DNA of 37,841 nt from an uncultured Lachnospiraceae bacterium (GCA_902779445.1 CACZBM010000026.1:1-37841); one strand, 5' to 3'. Numbered from the stretch's first letter, positions 6,421-15,455 are shown. Notes: generated by a model not told the origin, from the letters alone. Numbers and translations are program-made.

Positions 6421-7461
6421 TTATTTCCCCTGCTCAGCTAACTGCTTCTTAAGCTGTTCAATTATCTGATTTTGATTATTAATAGTCTTGTCTTTCTCGG
6501 CATTTTCCTTCTTTAATTCTTTTATTTTGCTAGCCGAAGCTTCCACCTGCTCATGGAGTTCATCTATCATGTATTTCGTGGTATTCCGGTCAAGTATTCT
6601 CAATTCTTCTGAAAACATGCCTATCACCTCCGCAGGGTCTTTACGAAACTCTGTTATTTCCTGATACATGGGAAGAAATTCCGGATGACTGTTTATCAGT
6701 CTCAGAACATCCTCCGGTCTCTCCGCAGTAAAGAAAGTGAGCCATGCATCAAGCTCGCTTTCTATTCCATTGTGATTCTTTTCCTTAAAGGTGTCAAGGG
6801 ATATGTACGTTACGTTTTCAAGGTTTTTAACCTTTGCCCCGCTGTCAAAGGACATCTCTCTTCTGTGTATATATTCCGGTGCCACAGCCTTAAATTCTTT
6901 ACTGCTCTCCTCCATGATAACTATGAGATTTACGTTATTCAGATCTTTATAGCTGAATTTATTACCCCTGTCGCTTCTAACCTTCTGATACTGCCGCATC
7001 ATCATGTCGGATAAGTAACAGCTTGTTCTTTCGCCGGGGAACAGATACCCAAGCCGCTGCATTTCAACAGTTGTATACGATCCGTCGCCGAGACGTACGA
7101 TTATATCCATTATTACCTGGCTTCCGCCATCAGAGATCACTATACCTTCTTTGGGAAGGACTTCCACTATCTCAACCTTCTCACCGTATATAGCCGAGAG
7201 AAGAGATTCCACCCTTTCCCTTGTCGCGAGTGGATCCAGTATTTTCTTAAAAAATCTGTCACAAAGGATCTGAAGTGTACGTTCACCTGCCAGGAATGCG
7301 ATTATCTTTTCCTGATCCACAATTGAAAAGGTATCAAAAAGCTTCTTTGTTCCCGGATCCCTGTTAATGGCTGAAATGATCTTATCCCGGGATACCTTTT
7401 TTCCAAGTGCTTGTTCAATGAGTTTCAGATCTGACTGATCAATGACATGATTATTAGACAT
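6421..7461 (-). CDS. PD-(D/E)XK nuclease family protein (Rpn / transposase-like)
   Basis: A 346-residue protein. The central region has the nuclease-fold pattern VIMDIIVRLGDG ... TTVEMQRLGY, with D about residue 118 and the E-x-Q pair about 13 residues later. This is followed by RTSCYLSDMM, as in the Rpn and PDDEXK_2 'putative transposase' families. Rpn proteins are endonucleases linked to recombination; many of these genes are dispersed and their roles are unclear. The last 50 residues are a Lys/Glu/Gln-rich coiled coil. An AAGGAGG site precedes the ATG. It sits between rho and rpmE with its own promoter, so it is likely an insertion into that neighbourhood. Confidence 0.8.
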   Translation of the reverse strand: MSNNHVIDQSDLKLIEQALGKKVSRDKIISAINRDPGTKKLFDTFSIVDQEKIIAFLAGERTLQILCDRFFKKILDPLATRERVESLLSAIYGEKVEIVEVLPKEGIVISDGGSQVIMDIIVRLGDGSYTTVEMQRLGYLFPGERTSCYLSDMMMRQYQKVRSDRGNKFSYKDLNNVNLIVIMEESSKEFKAVAPEYIHRREMSFDSGAKVKNLENVTYISLDTFKEKNHNGIESELDAWLTFFTAERPEDVLRLINSHPEFLPMYQEITEFRKDPAEVIGMFSEELRILDRNTTKYMIDELHEQVEASASKIKELKKENAEKDKTINNQNQIIEQLKKQLAEQGK

Positions 7462-7554
7462 GACTGTCCTCCTTATGAAGTGTTATAAAAAGTGAAATAT
7501 TGGCGATCCGCCAAAGAATCAATGACAGGGATGATCCCTGCCAGGAATGTAGAT

Positions 7555-7583
7555 AATCTATCAGAAAGAATCAGAAATTGCAA
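7555..7583 (-). promoter_or_regulatory. Candidate promoter for the PD-(D/E)XK gene
   Basis: Minus-strand TTGCAA (7578-7583) and TAGATT (7555-7560) are separated by 17 bases. The leader to the ATG at 7461 is about 90 bases and contains two small hairpins (GGCAGGGAT/ATCCCTG near 7530-7550, and TTGGCG/CGCCAA near 7499-7514). The rest of the gap 7584-7700 shows nothing I can name. Confidence 0.5.
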
Positions 7584-7700
7584 CATCCAATTATTTCGGC
7601 GCAAAACAAAGGTAGTGAGCGTAATCTGCCTGCATATTCTGACTGAAGATCGTGGCTGTCAAAGTTTATTTTCCATTACAACTTATTACTACTTTTTCAT

Positions 7701-7727
7701 AAAAATGCTGCCTGATATCAGGCAGCA
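7701..7727 (-). terminator. Rho-independent terminator after rho
   Basis: On the minus strand TGCTGCCTGA and TCAGGCAGCA form a perfect 10-base-pair stem with a TA loop, followed by TTTTT. It lies about 18 bases beyond the rho stop codon. Confidence 0.9.
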
Positions 7728-7744
7728 CGTTACTTTCAAAACCC

Positions 7745-9163
7745 TTAATAAAATCTTATCTTCTTCACCGTATCAATGAATTCGCGGTTATTTCTCGTCC
7801 TGCTGAAAAGATCGATAAGTTTTTCAGCGGCATCATCTGACTTGAGGCCGTTAAGCGCCTTATGGATGATGTCGGTAGCCTCCTGCTCCTCGCGTGAAAG
7901 GAGTAGGTCATCACGTCTGGTACTGGACTTCTGAAGGTCGATAGCCGGGAATACCCTCTTCTCCTGCAGTTTGCGGTTTAGTACCATTTCCATGTTACCG
8001 GTACCCTTGAATTCCTCGTATACCACGTCATCCATCTTGCTTCCGGTGTCCACAAGAGCTGTAGCGAGAACCGTAAGGCTTCCGCCCTCTCTCATATTCC
8101 TGGCTGCGCCAAAGAACCTCTTTGGCATATGCAGAGCAGCAGGGTCGAGACCACCGGATAAGGTACGGCCTGAAGGGGGAACTGTAAGGTTATATGCCCT
8201 TGCAAGCCTTGTGATGGAGTCAAGGAGGATCATGACATCCTGCTTATGCTCCACGAGCCTTCTCGCCCTCTCGATGACCATTTCCGATACTCTCTTATGA
8301 TGCTCGGGAAGTTCGTCAAAGGTGGAGTAGATAACTTCCACATTTTTTCCCTGAATGGATTCCTTGATATCGGTTACTTCCTCAGGTCTCTCGTCGATAA
8401 GGAGGATGATGAGCCTGATATCGGGATTCGACTTGGTCACGGACTTGGCTATGTGTTTAAGAAGCGTTGTCTTACCTGCTTTCGGAGGGGAAACGATCAT
8501 TCCTCTCTGGCCTTTACCCACAGGACATACGATATCCATGATCCTCATGGCGATATTCGGATTTCCGCTTTCCAGATTCAGTCTCTGATCCGGGAAGATA
8601 GGAGTCATATCCTCGAAATTATATCTGTGCTGGGCTTCGGAAGGTGAATAACCATTGATAGACTTCACATACAGAAGTGCTGAGAATTTCTCACCCTGGG
8701 TCTTTACCCTGGTGTTTCCGATTATCATGTCACCGGTCTTTAAGTTAAAACGTCTTATCTGGCTGGGAGCCACATAGACATCATTTTCACCCGGCAGATA
8801 ATTCTCACATCTTATAAATCCATATCCGTCAGCCATGACTTCCAGGATACCATTGGCGGTCTCTCCTGAATCAAGAGCTTCCTTATCCTGGGAGATCTTG
8901 TCATCATCAGGCAGTTCCTTTTTGGAATCTGCCTTTTGGGAATCTACCTTTTTGGATTCTTCCTCTTCGGTCTTTTCAGGTGCCTTCTTCTCTTTTTTTG
9001 CTGCCGGCTTTTCTTTCTTCTTATCGTTCTCCATCTTTTCGGCTTCTTCCACCAGGAGGTCGATAATATCAGCTTTCTTCATGGAAGATAATCCCTTTAT
9101 GCCTCTGGATTTAGCCAGTTCCTTTAATTCTGCAAGCGGCAGTGTTTCCAGTTTTTCTCTCAT
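7745..9163 (-). CDS. rho: Transcription termination factor Rho
   Basis: A 472-residue protein with the full Rho layout. It has an N-terminal Rho_N helical domain (1-43, [21 protein letters not shown]), a Lys/Glu/Asp-rich low-complexity insert (about 44-100), the cold-shock-like RNA-binding domain (about 101-170, GYGFIR and [11 protein letters not shown]), and the RecA-type ATPase domain. The Walker A motif is PPKAGKTT (226-233). Walker B lies in [15 protein letters not shown], and the Q/R-loop region is [11 protein letters not shown]. Rho is a hexameric RNA helicase that ends transcription. A charged insert between Rho_N and the RNA-binding domain is common in Gram-positive and high-GC Rho proteins. 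AGAGG before the ATG is the likely ribosome site. Confidence 0.98.
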   Translation of the reverse strand: MREKLETLPLAELKELAKSRGIKGLSSMKKADIIDLLVEEAEKMENDKKKEKPAAKKEKKAPEKTEEEESKKVDSQKADSKKELPDDDKISQDKEALDSGETANGILEVMADGYGFIRCENYLPGENDVYVAPSQIRRFNLKTGDMIIGNTRVKTQGEKFSALLYVKSINGYSPSEAQHRYNFEDMTPIFPDQRLNLESGNPNIAMRIMDIVCPVGKGQRGMIVSPPKAGKTTLLKHIAKSVTKSNPDIRLIILLIDERPEEVTDIKESIQGKNVEVIYSTFDELPEHHKRVSEMVIERARRLVEHKQDVMILLDSITRLARAYNLTVPPSGRTLSGGLDPAALHMPKRFFGAARNMREGGSLTVLATALVDTGSKMDDVVYEEFKGTGNMEMVLNRKLQEKRVFPAIDLQKSSTRRDDLLLSREEQEATDIIHKALNGLKSDDAAEKLIDLFSRTRNNREFIDTVKKIRFY

Positions 9164-9196
9164 GTTACCTCTTTCCTTTTTAATTAATAAAATCCA

Positions 9197-9246
9197 CCCT
9201 CATCAGTCGGCTATCGCCGACAGCTTCTCCAAAAGGGAGAAGCCTT
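9197..9246. repeat. Dispersed palindromic repeat type B (short copy)
   Basis: This copy reads CCCTCATCAGTCGG, then a GTCGGC/GCCGAC stem and a GCTTCTCC/GGAGAAGC stem. It lies between the AAA+ ATPase stop codon and rho and is the only hairpin-rich DNA at the end of the injection-system operon. It belongs to the family seen at 17782, 21521, 22558, 28760, 29442 and 29915. There is no T-run, so a role as a terminator is doubtful. Confidence 0.75.
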
Positions 9247-9255
9247 TATAGTGTC

Positions 9256-11658
9256 TCATGCGAGTCCCACATCGGCTGCATAAGGTTCAAAATCGGCTTT
9301 GGTAAATACCTTACCAACCTTAACAAATTCATACTTGATCGCATTCAGGTAGTGCTTCATATGTACCTGTCCGCCCGCCTCGGGATCGGCTGCAGCCAAA
9401 AAGGCTGCGTTCAGAATACAGTTCTTGATATTACCACCCACAAACTCAAACTTCTCTGCGAGGAACCTTATATCCACATCATCTGCAAGGGGTGTATTCT
9501 TGGGGATAGTAGTTCTCCAGAGCATCTCTCTTGTATCCACATCGGGGAACTGGAATTCCACGATATACTTCATTCTTCTGAAGAATGCGGGATCGATATT
9601 GTGCTTATAGTTTGTGGCAAGTACGCAGACTCCGTCATAAGCTTCCATTTCCTGAAGGAGCAGGGCTGTCTTATTATTTGCGGACGCCTGGTTGGAACCG
9701 CCGTCATCGGAACGCTTTGCAAAAATGGTATCGCACTCGTCAAAGAACAGAACCACGTTACACTTTTTCGCTTCCCTGAAGATCATGGACAGTGATTTTT
9801 CCGTTTCACCGACGTACTTATCCACAACCTTGGAAATATCCACTCTGTAAAGCTCCAGATTCAGCTCATGGGCAATGACCTGTGCCATCATGGATTTACC
9901 TGTACCGGGAGCACCGAATAAAAGAACCGTAAGTCCGCGGCCGTAGGGATATTTCTTCGTATAATCCCAGTTTTCATATACCTGCTTCCTGTAGGTCATC
10001 TGCTCGATAGCATGGGAGATGGTCTCCCTCTGGCTCTCATTCATGACTATATCTTCAAAGCCAAACTTGGCTTCTACCCTTGAAGCTTTCTGGGACAACT
10101 CTGAACTCATCTGGGCGTAGCACCCCTTGAAGAGGTTCTTTCTGGATATCTTTTCCTCTCTGTCCATCGTTGAAAGAGCTCTTGCCTTCACCAGAGCATC
10201 GTGAACCTTTCCTGATGTAAAGAGGAATTTAGTCGCCATTTCCAAAAGATCTATATCATCATCAAGATCAAAAGGCTTGGAAAAATATTCCCAGCACGCA
10301 AGACGTTCTGTAGTGGACGGAGTCGGAAGCTCCAGATCCGTAACAGTCATCTTGGTGACTTCCCTGAAGTCGATATAGAGCTTACTCATGGCAAATACCA
10401 GCACATTACTCTCTGTAAGTCTGGCAAAGGCCATATCCATATATCCGAAAAATTTATCCTTTTCCTCATCGCGGTAGGTCAGATCCGTGAGGCAGCAGCA
10501 GGAATTCGTAAGGATACACTCTCTGGCAACAGCCCAGAGCGCACGCTCTACGAAGCCGAAATCATAATTGAAAAGCTTCTGGCAGTTGATACTGATGGCC
10601 TTCAGCTTATGTTTTTCACAGAACTTCTTAACGAAGAATCTTCTCCCGCTGCCATCATCCCCGTAGTAGTAGAAAATCCTGACTCCCTCGTTGTATGAGA
10701 TCTCCATGGCTTCAAGGACCCCTTCATTTGCCATGATGGGATTCAGCTCCTTATCATCCGTGAGCATGGTAATGAAGCGGGTATAATTCTCGTCAAGCTT
10801 ATCGGGATTCCTGCCAAAGAGGCAGTCGATGACCCTCTTATCCGGAGACACGGCCGTTGAAAAAGGCATATTCCCCGGAACATTAAGTGAAAGCACGGGC
10901 AGCAGCTGCTCTAAGCAGACTGACATATCCCCGTATGCTCCGGTAATGGAGAACTTCGACCCGTAATAAACCTTGGCCGCTGCTTCCACCGTAGGGGAGC
11001 TTAGATTCATATTCTCATTTATGAGCTGGAAAACAGATGAATAATCTGTCTGTGTGGAAGCCAGTATACCAGCTGCAAAGCAGAAAGTGGTAAAGTTTTC
11101 AAACTTTAATTTCCTGCAGAGCTCATAGAAAGGAAGGGAGATCCCATTCTCCACAGTAAGCTCAGCCCTTGCAGTGATAAAATCAAGCTTGTCGCTTACC
11201 GGCATCTTATCAGCTTCACTGTACCCTGATGATTTTCCGGATCCCGAAGAACTGCTTTCATCCTCATCACTTCCGGAACCGGGATCGCCGCTGTCAGAAG
11301 AAAATCCTGCGAGAAGAGAAAGGAGTTCGTCATCATCATCCTCCTCTTCCTCCTCTTCTTCGGAGATATCAGAAGAATCTTCATCTTCTCCGTCCTCATC
11401 GGTATCAAAGGAATAGCTGGTCTCTTCATCAGATTCCCCGGAATAGAACTTCTCTATCTTTATCTTACAGGCATCTGAAGCAACCTCCAGATCCGGATAG
11501 AGGACATTCTTATATCCGCCCTCTTCAGATGCATAGACAGTCTTTACATATTCAAGATATTTATCGAGACAGGTATTCACACAGTCGAATACATATTCCA
11601 TGTACTCGTTATAGTCCTTAAAGGGCCTGTCTCTTAAGCTTTCACTATACCTTGCCAT
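9256..11658 (-). CDS. AAA+ ATPase of contractile injection systems (Afp15/Pvc15-like)
   Basis: An 800-residue protein with two AAA regions. The C-terminal one is intact: Walker A GAPGTGKS (582-589), Walker B VLFFDECD (about 636-643), and sensor and arginine-finger region ATNYKHNIDPAFFRRM (about 681-696). The first region (about 300-480) is degenerate, with GDDGSGRR (333-340) in place of a P-loop. Such two-domain ATPases are a hallmark of eCIS loci, where they are needed for assembly or cargo loading. An extreme Glu/Asp/Ser tract (77-140) is unusual. It is the last gene of the operon, and its start overlaps the previous gene by 14 bases. Family membership is fairly sure; the exact step is not. 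Confidence 0.9.
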   Translation of the reverse strand: MARYSESLRDRPFKDYNEYMEYVFDCVNTCLDKYLEYVKTVYASEEGGYKNVLYPDLEVASDACKIKIEKFYSGESDEETSYSFDTDEDGEDEDSSDISEEEEEEEDDDDELLSLLAGFSSDSGDPGSGSDEDESSSSGSGKSSGYSEADKMPVSDKLDFITARAELTVENGISLPFYELCRKLKFENFTTFCFAAGILASTQTDYSSVFQLINENMNLSSPTVEAAAKVYYGSKFSITGAYGDMSVCLEQLLPVLSLNVPGNMPFSTAVSPDKRVIDCLFGRNPDKLDENYTRFITMLTDDKELNPIMANEGVLEAMEISYNEGVRIFYYYGDDGSGRRFFVKKFCEKHKLKAISINCQKLFNYDFGFVERALWAVARECILTNSCCCLTDLTYRDEEKDKFFGYMDMAFARLTESNVLVFAMSKLYIDFREVTKMTVTDLELPTPSTTERLACWEYFSKPFDLDDDIDLLEMATKFLFTSGKVHDALVKARALSTMDREEKISRKNLFKGCYAQMSSELSQKASRVEAKFGFEDIVMNESQRETISHAIEQMTYRKQVYENWDYTKKYPYGRGLTVLLFGAPGTGKSMMAQVIAHELNLELYRVDISKVVDKYVGETEKSLSMIFREAKKCNVVLFFDECDTIFAKRSDDGGSNQASANNKTALLLQEMEAYDGVCVLATNYKHNIDPAFFRRMKYIVEFQFPDVDTREMLWRTTIPKNTPLADDVDIRFLAEKFEFVGGNIKNCILNAAFLAAADPEAGGQVHMKHYLNAIKYEFVKVGKVFTKADFEPYAADVGLA

Positions 11659-11878
11659 AATTATCTCCGCTTACCTTGAAGACAGCTGTTCTTTCAAAAA
11701 CATCAGGACGTCTGTTAATGGCTTTCTCGTCCTTGGAAGTGAATACACCCCTATACTCATTTAGAGACGGATGCCTCTCCCGTTCAATATATGCGGCATA
11801 ATCCGGCTCATCTTCATAATAGGGATCTTTTTCGGGTTTTCTTTTACTGTCCTTATTCAGTCTCTCGTCCAGATTCAT
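11645..11878 (-). CDS. Small charged protein of the CIS operon, unknown
   Basis: A 77-residue protein rich in Lys, Arg, Asp, Glu and Tyr, with no membrane segment or cysteine. It overlaps the upstream SH3b gene by 26 bases and the downstream AAA+ gene by 14 bases, which points to translational coupling and a real gene. I recognise no family. The sequence contains EDEPDYAAYIERERHPS and ends with FKVSGDNYGKV. An adaptor for the ATPase is one possibility, from position only. Confidence 0.6.
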   Translation of the reverse strand: MNLDERLNKDSKRKPEKDPYYEDEPDYAAYIERERHPSLNEYRGVFTSKDEKAINRRPDVFERTAVFKVSGDNYGKV

Positions 11879-12464
11879 TTTCCTTTAGTCCCTCTTCGTA
11901 TTCCTCTTTTGAGATCTTCTTAAGGTTCATATACTCATTGGAGCAATATCCCTCACGCCCTTTATAACATACTCTTGACCAGTCATCTCCGGCTTCCAGA
12001 ATATATCCTGTTTCTCCATGTGGGATCGTTCCCACGACTTTGGCCCTTGTACTGGCTTCCGCCCTGATATTCAGGTTCCTTGACGCTTCGGTTACGGCTA
12101 CAAACGATAAGTACTCCTGATCATCTTCCACCGGTTCGGTTTCCGGAACAGGCTCCTCAGCAGCAGGCTCTTCAGCTTCTGCGGTTTCAACAGCTTCTTC
12201 TGTCTCTTCTTCAACTGCTTCCGTTGATTCTTCCGTCAGATCTGCATACTCAACCGTGGCAGAAGCGGCACCCTCGCCTTCCTTATATCTGAAAACCATC
12301 TCATCATAACCGCCGAACATGCTGTCACTGTCAAAAAGCCTTTCGTCAGTCTTGATCATGCCAAGGGCAATAACCGTGACAAGAACATAAAAAGCCGCAG
12401 CAAATACACATATTATCTTTGCAAATCTGTATCTTTGTCTATCTTTGTTCATCCTGTCATCCAT
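11853..12464 (-). CDS. Single-pass membrane protein with extracytoplasmic bacterial SH3 domain
   Basis: A 203-residue protein. It has a basic cytoplasmic start, one membrane helix (about 15-36, IICVFAAAFYVLVTVIAL), a Glu/Ala/Val-rich linker (about 78-115), and a C-terminal SH3b domain (about 122-182; LNIRAEASTRAKVVGTIPHG ... DDWSRVCYKGREGYC). SH3b domains usually bind cell-wall peptides. The positive-inside rule puts SH3b outside, on the wall side. The ATG overlaps the stop of the kinase-like gene by one base (TGATG). In a contractile injection operon this suggests a wall- or membrane-linked accessory factor; that is inference. Confidence 0.85.
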   Translation of the reverse strand: MDDRMNKDRQRYRFAKIICVFAAAFYVLVTVIALGMIKTDERLFDSDSMFGGYDEMVFRYKEGEGAASATVEYADLTEESTEAVEEETEEAVETAEAEEPAAEEPVPETEPVEDDQEYLSFVAVTEASRNLNIRAEASTRAKVVGTIPHGETGYILEAGDDWSRVCYKGREGYCSNEYMNLKKISKEEYEEGLKENESGRETE

Positions 12465-13363
12465 CAGGCGGGCAGCTGGATATAAATGCCCATACCTCTT
12501 CCCTTTGTACTCTTAGCGTAGATCATTCCGCCGTAATAATCCACTATTGCCTTTGCCTGGGTAAGGCCGAGACCGTTTCCGCTCAGGCGGTTGGATCCCT
12601 GGTAATTCAGTTCAAAGATATGACGTGTCTCGTCCTCAGCGAGCCCTTCGCCGGTATCCTTTAATACGATGAAAATATCGTCGTTGATCGTAGAGATGGT
12701 AATGACAAGGGATCCTGCCTTGTTCATGTACTTAATGGAATTATCTATGATATTCCTGAAAAGGACCACGAGCCTGTTCGGATCAGCCTTAACGAGAAGG
12801 GTTTCCTCAGCGGACTGTACTGTCACATGGAGAGACACTTTTTTAGCATCCTCTGAAAGCTCATTTACCGCCCTTTTTGCAAGCTCAATGATATTAACCG
12901 TACTGTTTTCGTATTCTTCATCCACGGGAGGCAGAAGACCTTCACTTACGTTTCTTTCAGAATCAGCCTTTTCTCTCTCCTCAGCCTCACGTACAAGATC
13001 TTCTTTTTCCGTATTAAGCTTCTCGAGATTTTTCTTCAGTTCCTCATTCTCAACGGAAAGGGTCTCCTTTTCTCTTGCGATCTCGATGATCTTTCCTTCC
13101 TTTTCGTTAATGAGAGACTTCATGTTCTCGATCTCTTTATTCTTGCCGGCGAGTTCCTGTCCGATATCCTGCTTATAGGTGTCAGCCACCATAGAGTGCT
13201 CACCGCATTCCTTATAGACCCTGTATGCGAAGAGGATAAGGGTAAGACTGTGGAAGAGGAAAAATGCGATGGCAAAATATGCGCCAAGCTTCAGTCCTCC
13301 GGCTATTGTAAGTACAAAAAAGATGCAGGAAAGAATTAAAAGTATTTTTTGAATAAGAGACAT
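12464..13363 (-). CDS. Membrane GHKL ATPase, histidine-kinase-like but without phosphoacceptor histidine
   Basis: A 299-residue protein. Two membrane helices (about 5-22 and 27-48) are followed by a long coiled coil (about 65-135) and then a HATPase_c domain. That domain has an N box RNIIDNSIKY (203-212), a G1 box DTGEGL (236-241), an F-box-like HIFELNYQG (248-256), and a G2 box GNGLGLTQAKAIV (262-274). Ordinary sensor kinases have an H-E-x-x-x-P dimerisation helix before this domain. None is present, and the only nearby histidine (H56) is next to the membrane. No response regulator gene is in the window. It may act as a serine kinase on the STAS protein or as an ATP-driven switch; both are inferences. 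Confidence 0.85.
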   Translation of the reverse strand: MSLIQKILLILSCIFFVLTIAGGLKLGAYFAIAFFLFHSLTLILFAYRVYKECGEHSMVADTYKQDIGQELAGKNKEIENMKSLINEKEGKIIEIAREKETLSVENEELKKNLEKLNTEKEDLVREAEEREKADSERNVSEGLLPPVDEEYENSTVNIIELAKRAVNELSEDAKKVSLHVTVQSAEETLLVKADPNRLVVLFRNIIDNSIKYMNKAGSLVITISTINDDIFIVLKDTGEGLAEDETRHIFELNYQGSNRLSGNGLGLTQAKAIVDYYGGMIYAKSTKGRGMGIYIQLPA

Positions 13364-13366
13364 GGT

Positions 13367-14029
13367 TTAATTTATTTCCTTTCTTTTATCCAGAGAGATC
13401 ACTCTGACTGTATCACCTAAAGCCCTCACGGTTGAAGTGTCATGGGTAGCCATGATCACCGTGATCCCCTGACGATGGATTATAGATAACAGTTCCGCTA
13501 TCTCATCCGAGGAAGAAGGATCCAGATTACCCGTAGGCTCATCAGCCAGTAACACCATCGGATTATTGATAATGGCTCTCGCCATACAGACTTTCTGCTG
13601 CTCTCCTCCAGAAAGCTCCCTAGGGTATCTTTTATGAAGATGGTCTATCCCCATCATCGTAAGGACGTGTGTGATCTTATCCTCTGCCGACTTTCTGTCG
13701 CATCCTGTGAGGCTCAGCGTAAGCTCCAGATTTCCATACACCGTGTAGTCTGCAAAGAGCCGGAAGTCCTGGAAGATCACTCCGATCTCCCTCCTGTATT
13801 CCGGTATCTTATTTCTCTTTATCTCCGAGAGCCTGTATCTCCCCACAGTGATATCTCCGGAATCCGGTTCGGTCTCCTTTGTGATGAGACGGATAAGAGT
13901 GGTCTTTCCGATACCGCTCTCCCCTTTAAGGATTATGAACTCCCCGTCCTCGATCCTTTCACTGAAATCCGTAAAGACCGGGTTTTCCTCTCCCTCATAT
14001 TTCTTTGAAACCCTGTCAAAGATTATCAT
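13367..14029 (-). CDS. FtsE-like ABC ATPase without an FtsX partner
   Basis: A 220-residue soluble ABC ATPase with all motifs: Walker A GESGIGKT (36-43), Q-loop IFQDFRL (Q87), signature LSGGEQQ (139-145), Walker B VLLADEP (159-165), and switch histidine H196 in MATHDTS. Spacing and wording (VIFQDFRLF, LLADEPTGNLDP) are closest to FtsE and LolD/MacB-type ATPases. FtsE normally works with the permease FtsX to control cell-wall hydrolases through a coiled-coil partner. Here the next gene is instead a two-helix membrane GHKL protein with a coiled coil, and no permease is visible. It could energise or time wall opening or firing of the injection system; this is inference. Confidence 0.9.
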   Translation of the reverse strand: MIIFDRVSKKYEGEENPVFTDFSERIEDGEFIILKGESGIGKTTLIRLITKETEPDSGDITVGRYRLSEIKRNKIPEYRREIGVIFQDFRLFADYTVYGNLELTLSLTGCDRKSAEDKITHVLTMMGIDHLHKRYPRELSGGEQQKVCMARAIINNPMVLLADEPTGNLDPSSSDEIAELLSIIHRQGITVIMATHDTSTVRALGDTVRVISLDKRKEIN

Positions 14030-14037
14030 ACGCCGCT

Positions 14038-14337
14038 TTACCGGACGATCAGGAGCTTATCAAAGCCCGTAACCCTGAATATATCTTTGACGGTATCATT
14101 GGCGTTAATGACCACGAGTTTCCCGCCCTTTGCAGAGGCAGTCTTCTGCCCCAGTATAAGAGTCCTCAACCCAATACTGGTAATATGCTCGACCTTCTCA
14201 AAATTGATAATGAGATTTCGGCTCGTCTGAAATGATCCCAGCACCGCTCTTTGGAATTCATCATTGGAAAAGGTATCTATCTTTCCCTCCACATTCAGCT
14301 GAATGGAGTCTTCTGATCTGATCTCCTCTATAGTCAT
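14038..14337 (-). CDS. STAS-domain protein (SpoIIAA/anti-anti-sigma-like)
   Basis: A 99-residue stand-alone STAS domain. The conserved phosphorylation loop is HITSIGLRTL, with S54 at the position of the regulatory serine in SpoIIAA and RsbV. Strand-helix order is normal (LNVEGKIDTF ... NLIINFEKV ... GGKLVVINA ... IFRVTGFDKLL). Family members are switched by a GHKL serine kinase and a phosphatase. A GHKL protein is encoded two genes further on, with 8 bases between this gene and the FtsE-like gene. No sigma factor or PP2C phosphatase is seen in the window, so a sigma pathway is not evident. Confidence 0.88.
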   Translation of the reverse strand: MTIEEIRSEDSIQLNVEGKIDTFSNDEFQRAVLGSFQTSRNLIINFEKVEHITSIGLRTLILGQKTASAKGGKLVVINANDTVKDIFRVTGFDKLLIVR

Positions 14338-14360
14338 CTTTTCTCCATATTTGAAAACTG

Positions 14361-15455
14361 TCAGAGCACCACTGTCCCGTCAAGCGACAGACTGCCGTCC
14401 AGTATTGCATTCTTCTTCTCGGGAAGTTTCGAATTGACATCAAGATAAGTATTTGAGTCGATTATAACATTTTCATCCATTTGCGCAATATTTATCCTCG
14501 TTCTCACGGGTTTAAACTGGTCCACCATGTATATGATCTGGTGTCTCAGTTCCTCTGTGATCCGCTTGTTTACAAGTATCGTGACGTCATAGATCCCTTT
14601 GGGCTTAAAGTCCGGGGGATACTCATTATTCTCTTCATTGAGCCATGCTCTTACGAGATTATGCTCGATAATAACAGGTTCTTCACCGAGTATCAGGGTC
14701 ATCAGCCTTAAAAGTCCCTTCTTTGTACCCTTCATCTTATTTAACTCATAGGATTCCTTAACGATATTTCTGATAACGTCCTCAGGAAGGAAGCCTCCCT
14801 TCAGGTCTATCCCCATCCAGCTTCCGTACTCTATCAGCATCTCAACGGGACAGGTATTGAGGTCCAGTATCTCCGGAAGGCTCTCGATATCACGTCCGAA
14901 GTCATTATAGATACTCGAAAAGATCGAGACATACCTGTGGAAAAAGCTGTTCCTCTCCCGGTAAACTTCAGGAAAAGTGTTCATGAAATTATCACCGGTA
15001 CTGTCTACCACCATATTGGAAATCCTGGCTTCACCGTCACCCTTTATATCTATTGCGACATAAAGGTATCTTCCGGAGTACTCATAGAGGAGGATATCAT
15101 TCTCTCCCACATACCTTCTGGTTCCGAGATCCTTCAGCATATAAAATCTGTCAGCAACAGTGATGCTGTCATCTGTCAGGAAATCATCCAGAATGACCTC
15201 TTTTCCCTGGTACTCTACAATATTGTTGTCGAGAGCCACAGCATAAGCGCAGCAGATCACATCACCCTCTGTCTCGAGGTCAAAGAACAGTCTGCCCCAG
15301 GGAGCTTCCCTGTCCATACTGTCTATCCCCCGTAAAAACAGGGAGTGATACATGTCATCATGTGTAAGACAAAGGACTCCGCTTTCCGGATCATAGGACA
15401 GTCCCGCGCGGCTTCCTCTTTTTATTCTGTTTTCCCTGATGGAATATCTAGGCAT
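14361..15455 (-). CDS. Baseplate/tail protein, P2 gpI-like (phage tail protein domain)
   Basis: A 364-residue protein. The N-terminal half is beta-rich (for example WGRLFFDLETEG). The C-terminal half has the gpI-type signature: FPEVYRERNSFFHRYVSIFS, then DLNTCPVEMLIEYGSWMGID, then a KMKGTKKGLLRLM helix. In contractile tails gpI and its relatives help complete the baseplate wedge, and in eCIS and related loci this protein follows the two baseplate-J proteins, as it does here. There is a 200-base repeat-filled gap before it. Confidence 0.85.
   Translation of the reverse strand: MPRYSIRENRIKRGSRAGLSYDPESGVLCLTHDDMYHSLFLRGIDSMDREAPWGRLFFDLETEGDVICCAYAVALDNNIVEYQGKEVILDDFLTDDSITVADRFYMLKDLGTRRYVGENDILLYEYSGRYLYVAIDIKGDGEARISNMVVDSTGDNFMNTFPEVYRERNSFFHRYVSIFSSIYNDFGRDIESLPEILDLNTCPVEMLIEYGSWMGIDLKGGFLPEDVIRNIVKESYELNKMKGTKKGLLRLMTLILGEEPVIIEHNLVRAWLNEENNEYPPDFKPKGIYDVTILVNKRITEELRHQIIYMVDQFKPVRTRINIAQMDENVIIDSNTYLDVNSKLPEKKNAILDGSLSLDGTVVL

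Noticed and set aside
7492..7779. A 95-codon plus-strand reading frame in the gap before rho
   Set aside because: It covers the nuclease promoter and the rho terminator hairpin on the opposite strand and runs into the rho 3' end.
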